A DNA stretch of 64,000 nt from Flavobacteriales bacterium. Its GTDB lineage: Bacteria; Bacteroidota; Bacteroidia; Flavobacteriales_E; Vicingaceae. Position numbers and translations under genes: made by a program. The notes below the pieces were generated by a model. It was not told where the DNA came from, did no database searches, and saw nothing but the letters and a program-made list of their open reading frames with translations. Location of the stretch: NCBI GenBank assembly GCA_018608405.1, contig JABAZP010000025.1:1-64000 (forward strand). The letters run 5' to 3'. The stretch's first letter is position 1; each line of letters starts with the position of its first letter. This document shows positions 8,708 to 16,294 of the stretch, in pieces.

Positions 8708-9625
8708 TTAATCTTTTTGTCGCTGTGGGCCGTTTAACGAATTATTCGCCTCGTATTTATTATGAATGGTAAGTATTGCTAGTCCAAAAAGAACTGCAGA
8801 TACAATCAGTATGGTACTAATCAATCCATTTACCCCAAAGGACATGCGGATTAAGATGGTAGAGATTACAAACCCCGAGTTTCTGATGATTTTATGAAAT
8901 TTATTGGTGTAAAAGAAAGAGATTAAGAGCAATACCACGTCTACTAAAATTAAGATGGTGAAAAATTCATCAAAGAACAAGTCGTTAATGCTCTTGAAAG
9001 GCTCTAAGTTATTAGATGAGGCTTGAATCCCGGCAAACCAATCAGTAAAGGTATAAATGGCCATTCCAAAAAATAGAGGGATAAGGGCGAGGGCGAGTAT
9101 CTTTTTTTTATCTACAAATCCTTTTATGGATGACTTAAATGCATCATTTCGAACCAATTTCTTTTGACCCTGCTTCTGAAAGAGATAGATTAAATAGAAC
9201 AATAAAATAGACGCTACAATGTCGTAAGTAAATTGAAGGTCATCTTTAATTTCAAACCAATTTGAGGTAAGCTCTAAAGTAGATAAGTCTTTAAATAATT
9301 TACGAATGATGATTAAGGTAATAATTTCGTACTGCTTTGTGATGTATGTGGTGAAAGACCTTGGTAGGTAATAAATTAAGAGGTAAACCTCGTAAATAAG
9401 GATGAACGAAAAAGGGGTGTAAATTGCTGAAATCGGGTTTTTAAGCAATTCTGAATTGGTTTCTAGTTGAATTAAATCAAACTTCAGCGAATAAATTATC
9501 GCTAAGTGAACAAAGAAACTTGCCAAAGCAATAAACAGAATAACGCGTTCTGTTTTCTTTTCTGTTTTTTCCGATAGGAAGTAATTAAAAATCTTAGCTA
9601 AAACGCTTTTTGTTTTTGACGTCAT
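8708..9625 (-). CDS. multi-pass membrane protein of unknown function
   Basis: About 305 residues with hydrophobic segments near residues 35-55, 70-95, 135-150, 180-200, 225-240 and 255-290. No catalytic motif is visible. Two of the hydrophobic segments are separated by basic linkers (QKQGQKKLVRND, FVDKKK), consistent with alternating topology. I take the ATG ending at 9625 (MTSKTKS) because an upstream in-frame ATG would add only a few unlikely residues. I cannot assign a family. Confidence 0.65.
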   Translation of the reverse strand: MTSKTKSVLAKIFNYFLSEKTEKKTERVILFIALASFFVHLAIIYSLKFDLIQLETNSELLKNPISAIYTPFSFILIYEVYLLIYYLPRSFTTYITKQYEIITLIIIRKLFKDLSTLELTSNWFEIKDDLQFTYDIVASILLFYLIYLFQKQGQKKLVRNDAFKSSIKGFVDKKKILALALIPLFFGMAIYTFTDWFAGIQASSNNLEPFKSINDLFFDEFFTILILVDVVLLLISFFYTNKFHKIIRNSGFVISTILIRMSFGVNGLISTILIVSAVLFGLAILTIHNKYEANNSLNGPQRQKD

Positions 9626-9643
9626 GACTTCTTGTAACAACAC

Positions 9644-9979
9644 TTACTCGTGTTTGTTTTGTTGCTTTATTTCAAGTTAAATCTAATTTGAGTTAAAAAT
9701 TGATTTTTTTAAGAAAATACCAAATGGATTAGCTAGATAGTTACGCAGCAAAAAAATACAAAATCTGCAAGCATGTTTTGCGAACTTATCAAATAGAGTA
9801 GGAGTTTGATAACTTAATGATGCCACTATAACTTAATACCATGTGGTGTGCAGTGATTTTTTATTCTACATGCAACTTAGGATAATTAATGTACTTTGAG
9901 TTTTGATCTATTGTGGAATTGTACTTTTCAGATATTTTTTTGGTTAAATTTTTATTTCGCTCAAAAGCATTTCTCAAAT
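9644..9979 (-). other. 336-base stretch without a gene
   Basis: This AT-rich stretch between the membrane protein and the truncated secreted protein has stops in all frames I read. It presumably holds the upstream region of the membrane-protein gene and decayed sequence 3' of the broken gene at 9980. Confidence 0.4.
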
Positions 9980-10192
9980 TCATACCATGGCCGTTCCATC
10001 TAAGTTATTATTTCCGGCGTTGGCAGTAGAACCGTTAATTCCAAAACTCCAGCTTTGTGAACCGGTTACGGCAGTATTGGTCCAGCCTGTTGGCAGAGCA
10101 GCAGCGTTAAAATCTTCTTGTAGTCGAGCGACTTGCGAGGTAGCAGTAAATAAAAAAGAAGTAAGGGTAAAAAGTAGGAGTAGTTTTTTCAT
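9980..10192 (-). pseudogene. 5' stub of a secreted choice-of-anchor J-type protein
   Basis: The frame encodes a clean signal peptide (MKKLLLLFTLTSFLFTATSQ) and about 50 residues of a lectin/MAM-like domain: DFNAAALPTGWTN, then GSQSWSFG and NNLDGTAMV. It then stops at TGA. In full-length relatives this domain is 150 or more residues and is followed by others up to a T9SS tail. No continuation is readable in any frame downstream, so this looks like the remnant of a deleted gene rather than a simple frameshift. Confidence 0.65.
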
Positions 10193-10325
10193 TGGGTTTG
10201 TTATTAGATTCTTAAAATCTAAATTACAGACGCAAAATAATGAAAAACTGTTGCTTAGGTGCTCTAAAAATTCATGGAACTGGTAAAACTGTTTACAGTT
10301 GGAACGATTTACTACTAACTAAACG

Positions 10326-11183
10326 CTAGATACTAATTACACGTTTCTTTCTTAGCAATTCCAAAACCCAAACGCATAAAAATAGAAACCCGGCAACACT
10401 TGCAATGGCTCCAGCTATAGACCCATTTATAAGACTAGCTAAATAATAGCCTCCAATAGCACTCAATATTCCAAAGATGGAAGAGAGGAGTAGCATTTTT
10501 TTGAGGTCAGTCGTGATTAGATAGGCAGTTGCAGGTGGCACGATTAAAAGCGCAACAACCAAAATTGCTCCCACAGATTCAAAAGAGATGACTGTAGTTA
10601 AAGAAACTGCACCCATTAACGCATAATGCCAAAAGGCCACTCCAATTCCTAATGCTTTAGCGAACTCCTCATTAAAAGTGGTGATAAATAGGCCTTTGTA
10701 GCCTCGCCATATAAATAAAAGTAACAGCAACAACAAACCAGATGCTATCCAAACGGTCCGTGGGCCCATGTTGTAGCCACTTTCCGTAATCCACAAGTCG
10801 AGTGGGACGTAAGCAATTTCCCCATATAGCACACAATCTTGATCCAAGTCAACCTGACCTGCGAATAAGGAGATCAAGATAATACCAATGGCAAACAGCC
10901 AGGTAAATGTTATGCCAATAGAGGCATCCATCTGTAAGTTAGACTTTTTGTGAAAAAGTTCTATGAGCACTGTAGTCAATACGCCCAAAGCTGCTGCACC
11001 CACTAACATGGGTAGGGTTTCTCGAGAACCCGATAACAAATAGGCAATGACAATTCCAGGTAAAACTGCATGCGAAATGGCATCGCCAACCATGGCCATT
11101 TTTCTCAAAATAAGGTAAGAGCCTAGCAAGGCACAAGAAACGGCTATCAATGAGCCTACTAATATGATCCAAAATGCTTCCAT
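10326..11183 (-). CDS. metal ABC transporter permease (Mn/Zn/Fe type), second permease of the operon
   Basis: A 285-residue ABC-3 family permease with about eight or nine membrane helices. Conserved features include MVGDAISHAVLPGIVIAYLLSG near residue 30 and VGAILVVALLIVPPATAYLI near residue 207, the coupling region of the TroC/MntC/ZnuB family. It should form the membrane channel with the permease encoded just upstream. Its ATG overlaps the stop of that gene by one base, so the two are translationally coupled. It lacks the regulatory C-terminal domain of its partner. Confidence 0.92.
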   Translation of the reverse strand: MEAFWIILVGSLIAVSCALLGSYLILRKMAMVGDAISHAVLPGIVIAYLLSGSRETLPMLVGAAALGVLTTVLIELFHKKSNLQMDASIGITFTWLFAIGIILISLFAGQVDLDQDCVLYGEIAYVPLDLWITESGYNMGPRTVWIASGLLLLLLLFIWRGYKGLFITTFNEEFAKALGIGVAFWHYALMGAVSLTTVISFESVGAILVVALLIVPPATAYLITTDLKKMLLLSSIFGILSAIGGYYLASLINGSIAGAIASVAGFLFLCVWVLELLRKKRVISI

Positions 11184-12475
11184 TATTCTACGTAAGGGAT
11201 TGTGCTCTGGTGAGGATCTTTGGTTGGGTAATTCAATTCCTTCTCCAACTGTCGTTCTAATTCTGGTGTAATGATGTGTTCAATGGCTTCAGCATCATTG
11301 TGTACATGATCTGGCTCTAATTTTAGTCGTTGGTTCAAATACATTTCCCACAAGCGGTGTAACTTAATGACTCGTTTTGCTTCATTTAAACCACTTTCTG
11401 TAATTACCCAATGGTCTCCTTTTTTGCGCAGCCAATTTTCTTTTTTAAGCAAGAGTAAACCTCTTTTTAGTTCTTTCATCCGCAGATCACGAGTCGCTAA
11501 TAAAACCTTGATGCTTCGTTGTTTTTTGAATCCTCCGTCTTTTTCTCCTAAGTGGTAAAAAAGTTTTAACACATTTTCAATCAATATTTTGCGTTGATTA
11601 TCTTGTTGCACACGAAACCTTGCTAGCATACCAGTTTTTGGGGCAAACCAAATGGAGCCAACGGTTAATAATGACAAGCACATGACAATCCAAGGTCCAG
11701 TTGGCATTGCGGGAGCTACATAACTAATGTAAGAACCTAAAAATCCTGAAATGGCGCCAAAAAATGTGGCAATTAAAATCATTACACCCAACTTATCGGT
11801 CCAAAAACGTGCACCAGAGGCAGGTGTAATGAGCAAAGCCGCCATGAGTACAACACCAACTGCTTGAATTCCAACAGCAACAGCAAGAACGGTAATGGTA
11901 GCCAACATAAATTCTAAAAAACGGACCGGTAAGCCAATGACTTTTGCGTAGTCAGGATTGAAAGAAATTAATTTAAACTCCTTGTAAAACAGAATTACAA
12001 CAAGAATTAAAATGGCGGCTATGGTTCCAAATACATAAACATCGTCTTTTGTTAACGAAGCGGCCTTTCCAAATAAAAATTTATCCAAACCTGCTTGCGA
12101 AGCGTTTCCAGAATGCTGTATGGAAGTAAGGAGTAAAATTCCCACTCCGAAAAAAACACTGAGTATGATTCCAATTGCTGTGTCACTCTTCAGCTTGGTG
12201 GTTCTTGTAATTCCGTCTATTAATAATAGCGAAAGCCAGCCGGTTATAAACGCTCCGATAATTAAGTACAGCGGATTTTTACTTCCTGAAACCATAAAAG
12301 CCAAGCACACACCCGGTAAAATACTGTGGGCGATTGCATCACCAACAAGTGCTCGCTTTCTAAGAAACGAAAAGCAACCAACAATAGCAGCAGAAGCTCC
12401 TAAGAGCATGGTACCCAATACCACAAAAAGTACATTGGGGTCTGAAAAAGAAAGAAATTGGAACGTGCTATTCAA
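11183..12475 (-). CDS. metal ABC transporter permease fused to a DtxR/MntR-like domain
   Basis: Residues 1 to about 290 form an ABC-3 permease (LVGDAIAHSILPGVCLAFMVSG; IQAVGVVLMAALLITPAS). From about residue 297 the protein becomes soluble: a winged-helix-like segment (LKRGLLLLKKENWLRKKG, WVITESGLNEAKRVI), then the metal-binding and dimerisation region of DtxR/MntR (HRLWEMYL, HNDAEAIEHI, DPHQSTIP). These blocks align with those of the separate MntR-like regulator in the same operon. The architecture is known in metal ABC permeases of this phylum. It may let cytoplasmic Mn or Fe gate transport or dimerise permeases; that is inference. It is 85-100 residues or more longer than an ordinary permease of this family. 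Confidence 0.9.
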   Translation of the reverse strand: MNSTFQFLSFSDPNVLFVVLGTMLLGASAAIVGCFSFLRKRALVGDAIAHSILPGVCLAFMVSGSKNPLYLIIGAFITGWLSLLLIDGITRTTKLKSDTAIGIILSVFFGVGILLLTSIQHSGNASQAGLDKFLFGKAASLTKDDVYVFGTIAAILILVVILFYKEFKLISFNPDYAKVIGLPVRFLEFMLATITVLAVAVGIQAVGVVLMAALLITPASGARFWTDKLGVMILIATFFGAISGFLGSYISYVAPAMPTGPWIVMCLSLLTVGSIWFAPKTGMLARFRVQQDNQRKILIENVLKLFYHLGEKDGGFKKQRSIKVLLATRDLRMKELKRGLLLLKKENWLRKKGDHWVITESGLNEAKRVIKLHRLWEMYLNQRLKLEPDHVHNDAEAIEHIITPELERQLEKELNYPTKDPHQSTIPYVE

Positions 12476-12625
12476 TTATGAATATTTTAGTTTTTAATAA
12501 TTAATACCTTTGTTGTTCAGTATTATAAGTGCAATATTTATTTTCAAAAGTCTTTATTTAGTCTGTATTGTTCATTGTTCAGAATGCAATATTTTAATTG
12601 AGAATTGAAAATTCATGATTAAAAA

Positions 12626-13396
12626 TTATTTTTCTCTAACATTAAATGCCTTTTCCTTCATTAAATCACCAACCTGACTCAACACATTCAGTTTACCTCC
12701 GTAAGCTTCTTGTAGTAATTTTTTATTAAAAATCTCTTCCTTAGGCCCGGCAGCAACCATCCTGGTGTTCAGTAAAACAATCCAATCAAAAAAGTCTTTG
12801 GCTGTTTGCAAATCATGGTGCACCACGACAACTGTTTTTCCCTGGTTTTTCATATCGTGCAAAAGGTTTAGAATTGCCTCTTCTGTTGCAGCATCAACAC
12901 CTACAAATGGCTCATCCATAATGTATAAATCTGCTCCTTGGGCTAGTGACCGTGCAATAAATACCCTCTGTTGTTGACCGCCACTTAGCTGAGAAATTTG
13001 ACGATTGCTAAATTCTAACATATTCACTTTCTCAAGCGCTTCGGCTGCTATGTCACGGTCTGCTTTGGTAATTCTTTTAAATAAATTGTTCTTTTTATAC
13101 CTCCCCATTAATACGATATCCATAACAGATGCAGGGAAGTCCCAATCAACCGATTCACGCTGCGGAACGTAGGAAACTCGTGATCGGACATCTTCTAAAT
13201 CTTGATTAAATATTTTAACATAGCCACTACTTGTTGGAACCAGTCCCATAATTGCTTTCAGAAGGGTGGTTTTTCCTGAACCATTTGGGCCAATAATTCC
13301 GATTATTTTACCTGTAGGTAATTCGAAATCAATATTCCACAATACCGGCCTCCGGTTGTAAGATACTGTTAGGTTATGTGTTTCTATACTAATCAT
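12626..13396 (-). CDS. metal ABC transporter ATP-binding protein
   Basis: This 256-residue ATPase shows every ABC motif: Walker A GPNGSGKTT near residue 36, Q-loop YVPQRESVDWDFP, signature LSGGQQQR near 139, Walker B LYIMDEPF and the H-loop VVVHHDL. The Q-loop sequence ...DWDFP.SV is typical of the Mn/Zn/Fe (MntB/ZnuC/TroB) subfamily. It powers the two permeases encoded downstream. About 150 bases separate its ATG from that of permease 1, and a 60-base tandem repeat separates it from the binding-protein gene upstream, yet all genes run in one direction. Confidence 0.93.
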   Translation of the reverse strand: MISIETHNLTVSYNRRPVLWNIDFELPTGKIIGIIGPNGSGKTTLLKAIMGLVPTSSGYVKIFNQDLEDVRSRVSYVPQRESVDWDFPASVMDIVLMGRYKKNNLFKRITKADRDIAAEALEKVNMLEFSNRQISQLSGGQQQRVFIARSLAQGADLYIMDEPFVGVDAATEEAILNLLHDMKNQGKTVVVVHHDLQTAKDFFDWIVLLNTRMVAAGPKEEIFNKKLLQEAYGGKLNVLSQVGDLMKEKAFNVREK

Positions 13397-13400
13397 TTAT

Positions 13401-13553
13401 TCTATTTTGTCTGAAAACGGTTATCGAAGTCCTCATTTCACATTCAATTGTTTTTATTTTATTTTTTGTCAGACTGAGCGACAGTCGAAGTCCTCACTCC
13501 ACATTTGTTATTCTTCATTTATTTTTTGTCTGACTGAGCGATAGTCGAAGTCC
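13401..13553. repeat. three 60-base tandem repeats between operon genes
   Basis: Units begin at 13401, 13461 and 13521, exactly 60 bases apart. The second and third share ATTTTTTGTC, GACTGAGCGA and AGTCGAAGTCCTCA; the first is more diverged (GTCTGAAAACGGTTATCGAA). Units two and three contain a small hairpin (GACTG, AGCGA, CAGTC or TAGTC). The GACT..AGCG..AGTCGAAGTC core resembles the REP-like intergenic repeats common in Flavobacteriia. They fill the gap between the stop of the binding-protein gene and the ATPase gene. The tracts around the hairpins do not fit a minus-strand terminator. Confidence 0.8.
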
Positions 13554-14471
13554 TCATTTTAAACCTTCTACTATGGTTTTTACATTGTGTTTTACCATTC
13601 CAACATAAGTTCCTTCCGGTGTTCCTGCTTCACCCATAGTATCACTAAATAGCTGTCCACCAATTCTTACTTGGTGATATTTTTGTAAACAACCTTCAAC
13701 CACGGCTTGCAGCGATTTTTCAGATACTGAGCTTTCTACAAAGACTGCTTTAATTTTATTTTCAACTATATAGTTCACCAAGTCGCTTACGTCTTTAAGT
13801 CCGTATTCAGAAGTAGTTGATATGCCTTGTAAACCTCTTACTTCAAAATTATAAGCTCTTCCAAAATAGCCGAACGCATCGTGCGCTGTGATTAATATTC
13901 GTTCAGTAGAATCTAATGCAGAAACTTGAGTGACCACGTCCATATTTAACTGAAAGAGTTGGTTGGTGTAGTTCTCCGTATTCATTTGAATTTGTTTTTT
14001 AACAGAGTCCGAAGAAAGCAGTGCCAATTCAGCTCCTATAAATTGAACCGCCTTAGTCCAAAGCGCAACATCGAACCAAATATGAGGGTCCTGAGCTCCT
14101 TGAAATTCAGTGTTATTAATGTAGTCTGCTTCCGTTAATCCTGCAGTTGCTACAATAATATGTTTCTGCTTTTCTAGTTTTTCAAATACTTCACCCATTT
14201 TACCTTCAAGGTGCAGACCATTGTAGATAATGACGTCGGCATTCGTTAATGATTTTAAATCGCCTTGAGTTGCTTTGTATAAATGAGGGTCAACGCCAGG
14301 TCCCATGAGGGTTATTACTTCCATGTTAGAGCCGACTATATTTTTTACAGCATCGCCCAACATTCCTGTAGTACAAACAATTGTCTCAATTTCTTTCTTT
14401 GCATCTTTCTTCTCTACTTTACAGGAAAATAAAGCAAAGGCAGTCAATAGAATGATGATCTTAGTTTTCAT
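13554..14471 (-). CDS. metal ABC transporter substrate-binding lipoprotein (TroA/MntA-like)
   Basis: A 305-residue lipoprotein (LLTAFALFSC lipobox) of the cluster A-I metal-binding family. The four metal ligands are visible: DPHLY near residue 61, DPHIWFD near 130, AHDAFGYF near 195 and the Asp of FSDTMGEAG near 275. The long His-rich loop typical of ZnuA is absent, so Mn (or Mn/Zn/Fe) is more likely than a pure Zn transporter; the metal is not certain. Its ATG lies inside the last codons of the MntR-like gene (11-base overlap), so binding protein and regulator are co-translated. Confidence 0.92.
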   Translation of the reverse strand: MKTKIIILLTAFALFSCKVEKKDAKKEIETIVCTTGMLGDAVKNIVGSNMEVITLMGPGVDPHLYKATQGDLKSLTNADVIIYNGLHLEGKMGEVFEKLEKQKHIIVATAGLTEADYINNTEFQGAQDPHIWFDVALWTKAVQFIGAELALLSSDSVKKQIQMNTENYTNQLFQLNMDVVTQVSALDSTERILITAHDAFGYFGRAYNFEVRGLQGISTTSEYGLKDVSDLVNYIVENKIKAVFVESSVSEKSLQAVVEGCLQKYHQVRIGGQLFSDTMGEAGTPEGTYVGMVKHNVKTIVEGLK

Positions 14472-15129
14472 GTTTTATTTTTATAAATAGATTATTTGCA
14501 ACTTTTTGAGATAGAGTTATTTTTTGATTTTCGGAATTAACGACCAATATTGAATTATCGAAGGAATGTTTTGTTTTTATGCTCAATTCTGTTCCTAACT
14601 CAATATTCATTTCACTTAAAAAGTTTAAGAAGTTAGTGGAGTGGTCTTCCACACCAATAATGACAATTTCCGAGTCGATTTTAGCATCACTTAACTTTTT
14701 GCTTTCTCTACTTGGAAAAACGCCTTTACTGTTTGGGATAGGATCTCCATGAGGGTCAAACTTTGGAAAACCTAAGAATTCATCTAACTTATTGGTGAGT
14801 TCTATCGATTCAATGTGTTCTAATTGTTCTGCTATGTCATGTACCTCATCCCAACCAAAATTTAGGTTTTCGACTAGAAAATACTCCCAAAGTCTATGTT
14901 TTCGAATAATTGAAATGGCCACTTGCTTGCCCTTTTCGGTAATTTGAACCGTTTTATACTTTTCATAGTCAACCAGCCCCTTCTCATTTAAACGTTTTAG
15001 CATGTCTGTTACTGAAGAAGCTTTTGTTTCCATTTTCTTAGCAATCTCATTGGTCGATGCCTTTTTATCGACAGCATTGATCAATGTGTAAATTGCTTTT
15101 AAATAATTTTCTTCGGTTAAAGAAGTCAT
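14461..15129 (-). CDS. mntR: DtxR/MntR-family metal-dependent regulator
   Basis: A 222-residue regulator: winged helix at about 5-70 (KAIYTLINAVDKKASTNEIAK, KASSVTDMLKRLNEKGLVDYEKY), metal-binding and dimerisation domain at 75-150 (HRLWEYFL, DEVHDIAEQLEHI, FDPHGDPIP) and an FeoA-like SH3 domain at the C-terminus. Proteins of this type bind DNA with Mn(II) or Fe(II) and repress uptake genes. It is first in the operon, ahead of binding protein, ATPase and permeases. A -7 box TAACTTTG lies 14 bases before the ATG, directly beside the putative operator. The mntR symbol reflects the best guess of metal. Confidence 0.88.
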   Translation of the reverse strand: MTSLTEENYLKAIYTLINAVDKKASTNEIAKKMETKASSVTDMLKRLNEKGLVDYEKYKTVQITEKGKQVAISIIRKHRLWEYFLVENLNFGWDEVHDIAEQLEHIESIELTNKLDEFLGFPKFDPHGDPIPNSKGVFPSRESKKLSDAKIDSEIVIIGVEDHSTNFLNFLSEMNIELGTELSIKTKHSFDNSILVVNSENQKITLSQKVANNLFIKIKHEN

Positions 15130-15132
15130 GTG

Positions 15133-15189
15133 TACTTTTGAGGCAAAGTTAATTGTAATCGTCTAATAAATTTTTTAGACTCATCTAAA
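15133..15189. promoter_or_regulatory. probable MntR operator in a divergent promoter region
   Basis: Three copies of one half-site lie in the 66-base gap between the regulator and the divergent channel-like gene: GTCTAA (15161-15166), TTTAGAC (15174-15180) and TCTAAA (15184-15189). The last two form TTTAGA-CTCA-TCTAAA; the first two form GTCTAA-N8-TTAGAC. The size and A/T-rich palindrome fit DtxR-family operators. Flanking -7 boxes are TAACTTTG (15144-15151, minus) toward the regulator and TACTTTTG (15133-15140, plus) toward the other gene. Confidence 0.6.
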
Positions 15190-15195
15190 TTTAAT

Positions 15196-15996
15196 ATGAA
15201 AAAACTACTTTTATCAACTTTGTTGTTTTCGTGTGTGGGCTTAACTGCTCAAATAACTGAAAATAAAATTATTACTGACCGACCCACCCAAGCCGTATCA
15301 CCAAATGCAGTGCCAAAGGGAACGATTCAAATTGAAAGTGGGCTACTGTTTGAACGAAGTGAAATCGCTCGTGGTTTTTCTCAACACCGTAATGTGTTCC
15401 CTACAAATTTATTTCGGATTGGAATAGCTAAGAAGTTAGAGTTAAGGGTGGTAAATGAACTAGTATCCTATAAAACAATCAATAACTCAACGCAAGAAGA
15501 GATTGGAAAAGTTACTGGTACAGAAAATTTACAAATAGGGTTAAAGTATCAATTAACTAGTAATGACGCGGCGGTTGTCATTGGCTTATTGGCAGATGCT
15601 CGTATACCAACGGGTTCCAGAGGAATTTCAAACCAACTATACGGGGTTGTTAGTAAGCTGAGCTTAGCGTATAATTTATCAGAGAATAAAAGTTTGAGTG
15701 CTAATATAGGATACAACAACGTGAATTTAGATTTTAACGATGAGGGGCTTGTTCGATATGGGGAAGGAAATTTAACCTATACACTGGTTTATGGTGTTAG
15801 CTTAAGTGATCGGGTAGGGTTGTATGTTGAAGCATTCGGAGATTATGTTGAATTCGAAGAATGGGAAAATAATATGGATGCGGGTATGACGTATCTCATT
15901 TCAGACTATATTCAACTGGATTATTCCTATGGTTGGGGGCTGAACAGAGTGATGAATTATCATGCGGTTGGAGTTAGCGTGAGATTACCAAAATAG
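15196..15996 (+). CDS. outer-membrane channel-like protein (MetA-pathway 'transporter' family)
   Basis: A 266-residue exported protein with signal peptide (MKKLLLSTLLFSCVGLTAQ), the TDRPTQAVSPNAVPKGTIQIESG start typical of the PF13557-type family, and an alternating beta pattern of an outer-membrane barrel. The family is loosely annotated as transporter. The gene is divergent to the MntR-like regulator and starts only six bases after the last operator half-site, so it is probably controlled by the same metal regulator. An outer-membrane role in metal uptake is inferred from position only. A terminator containing the TTACAAATGTAA core follows it. Confidence 0.75.
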   Translation: MKKLLLSTLLFSCVGLTAQITENKIITDRPTQAVSPNAVPKGTIQIESGLLFERSEIARGFSQHRNVFPTNLFRIGIAKKLELRVVNELVSYKTINNSTQEEIGKVTGTENLQIGLKYQLTSNDAAVVIGLLADARIPTGSRGISNQLYGVVSKLSLAYNLSENKSLSANIGYNNVNLDFNDEGLVRYGEGNLTYTLVYGVSLSDRVGLYVEAFGDYVEFEEWENNMDAGMTYLISDYIQLDYSYGWGLNRVMNYHAVGVSVRLPK

Positions 15997-16004
15997 CAAC
16001 AGAG

Positions 16005-16018
16005 ATTACAAATGTAAT
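16005..16018. promoter_or_regulatory. TTACAAATGTAA palindrome just past the channel-like gene
   Basis: ATTACA-AA-TGTAAT, six-base arms around AA, sits 8 bases past the stop and one base before a terminator hairpin of the same core. It is identical in its core to the boxes upstream of the XRE gene. Confidence 0.55.
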
Positions 16019-16040
16019 AGGAGTTACAAATGTAACTCCT
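16019..16040 (+). terminator. terminator whose stem is the TTACAAATGTAA operator core
   Basis: Perfect 10-base arms AGGAGTTACA / TGTAACTCCT around AA are followed by a run of seven T. It terminates the channel-like gene. The centre of the stem equals the palindrome repeated 180-260 bases downstream. Confidence 0.75.
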
Positions 16041-16210
16041 ATTTTTTTGTCTAATTGTGAATAATTATTTAGAGCTAAACGTAGTTTAAAGTTCAATTTA
16101 TTGTTCTTGCAATATTTATTTCACAAAATATATATAATCAATAGTTAACGAGCTCAACATAAAGTTATAGTTTAAGCTAATTCGGGTTGTTGGACTTAGT
16201 TTTATAGGAA

Positions 16211-16284
16211 GTTGCAAATGTAAATTACAAATGTAACCTAAATTAATTACATTTGTAACGTATAATAAGATTGACAATTGTAAC
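16211..16284 (+). promoter_or_regulatory. cluster of TTACAWWTGTAA operators before the XRE gene
   Basis: Boxes at 16211-16223 (GTTGCAAATGTAA), 16224-16237 (ATTACAAATGTAAC), 16246-16259 (ATTACATTTGTAAC) and a degenerate one at 16273-16284 (GACAATTGTAAC) precede the regulator gene. The third box contains TACATTTG, a perfect TAnnTTTG -7 element, so a protein bound there would block RNA polymerase. Two further copies lie at 16005-16040. Autoregulation by the adjacent XRE protein is inference. Confidence 0.65.
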
Positions 16285-16294
16285 AAGCGGAAAT

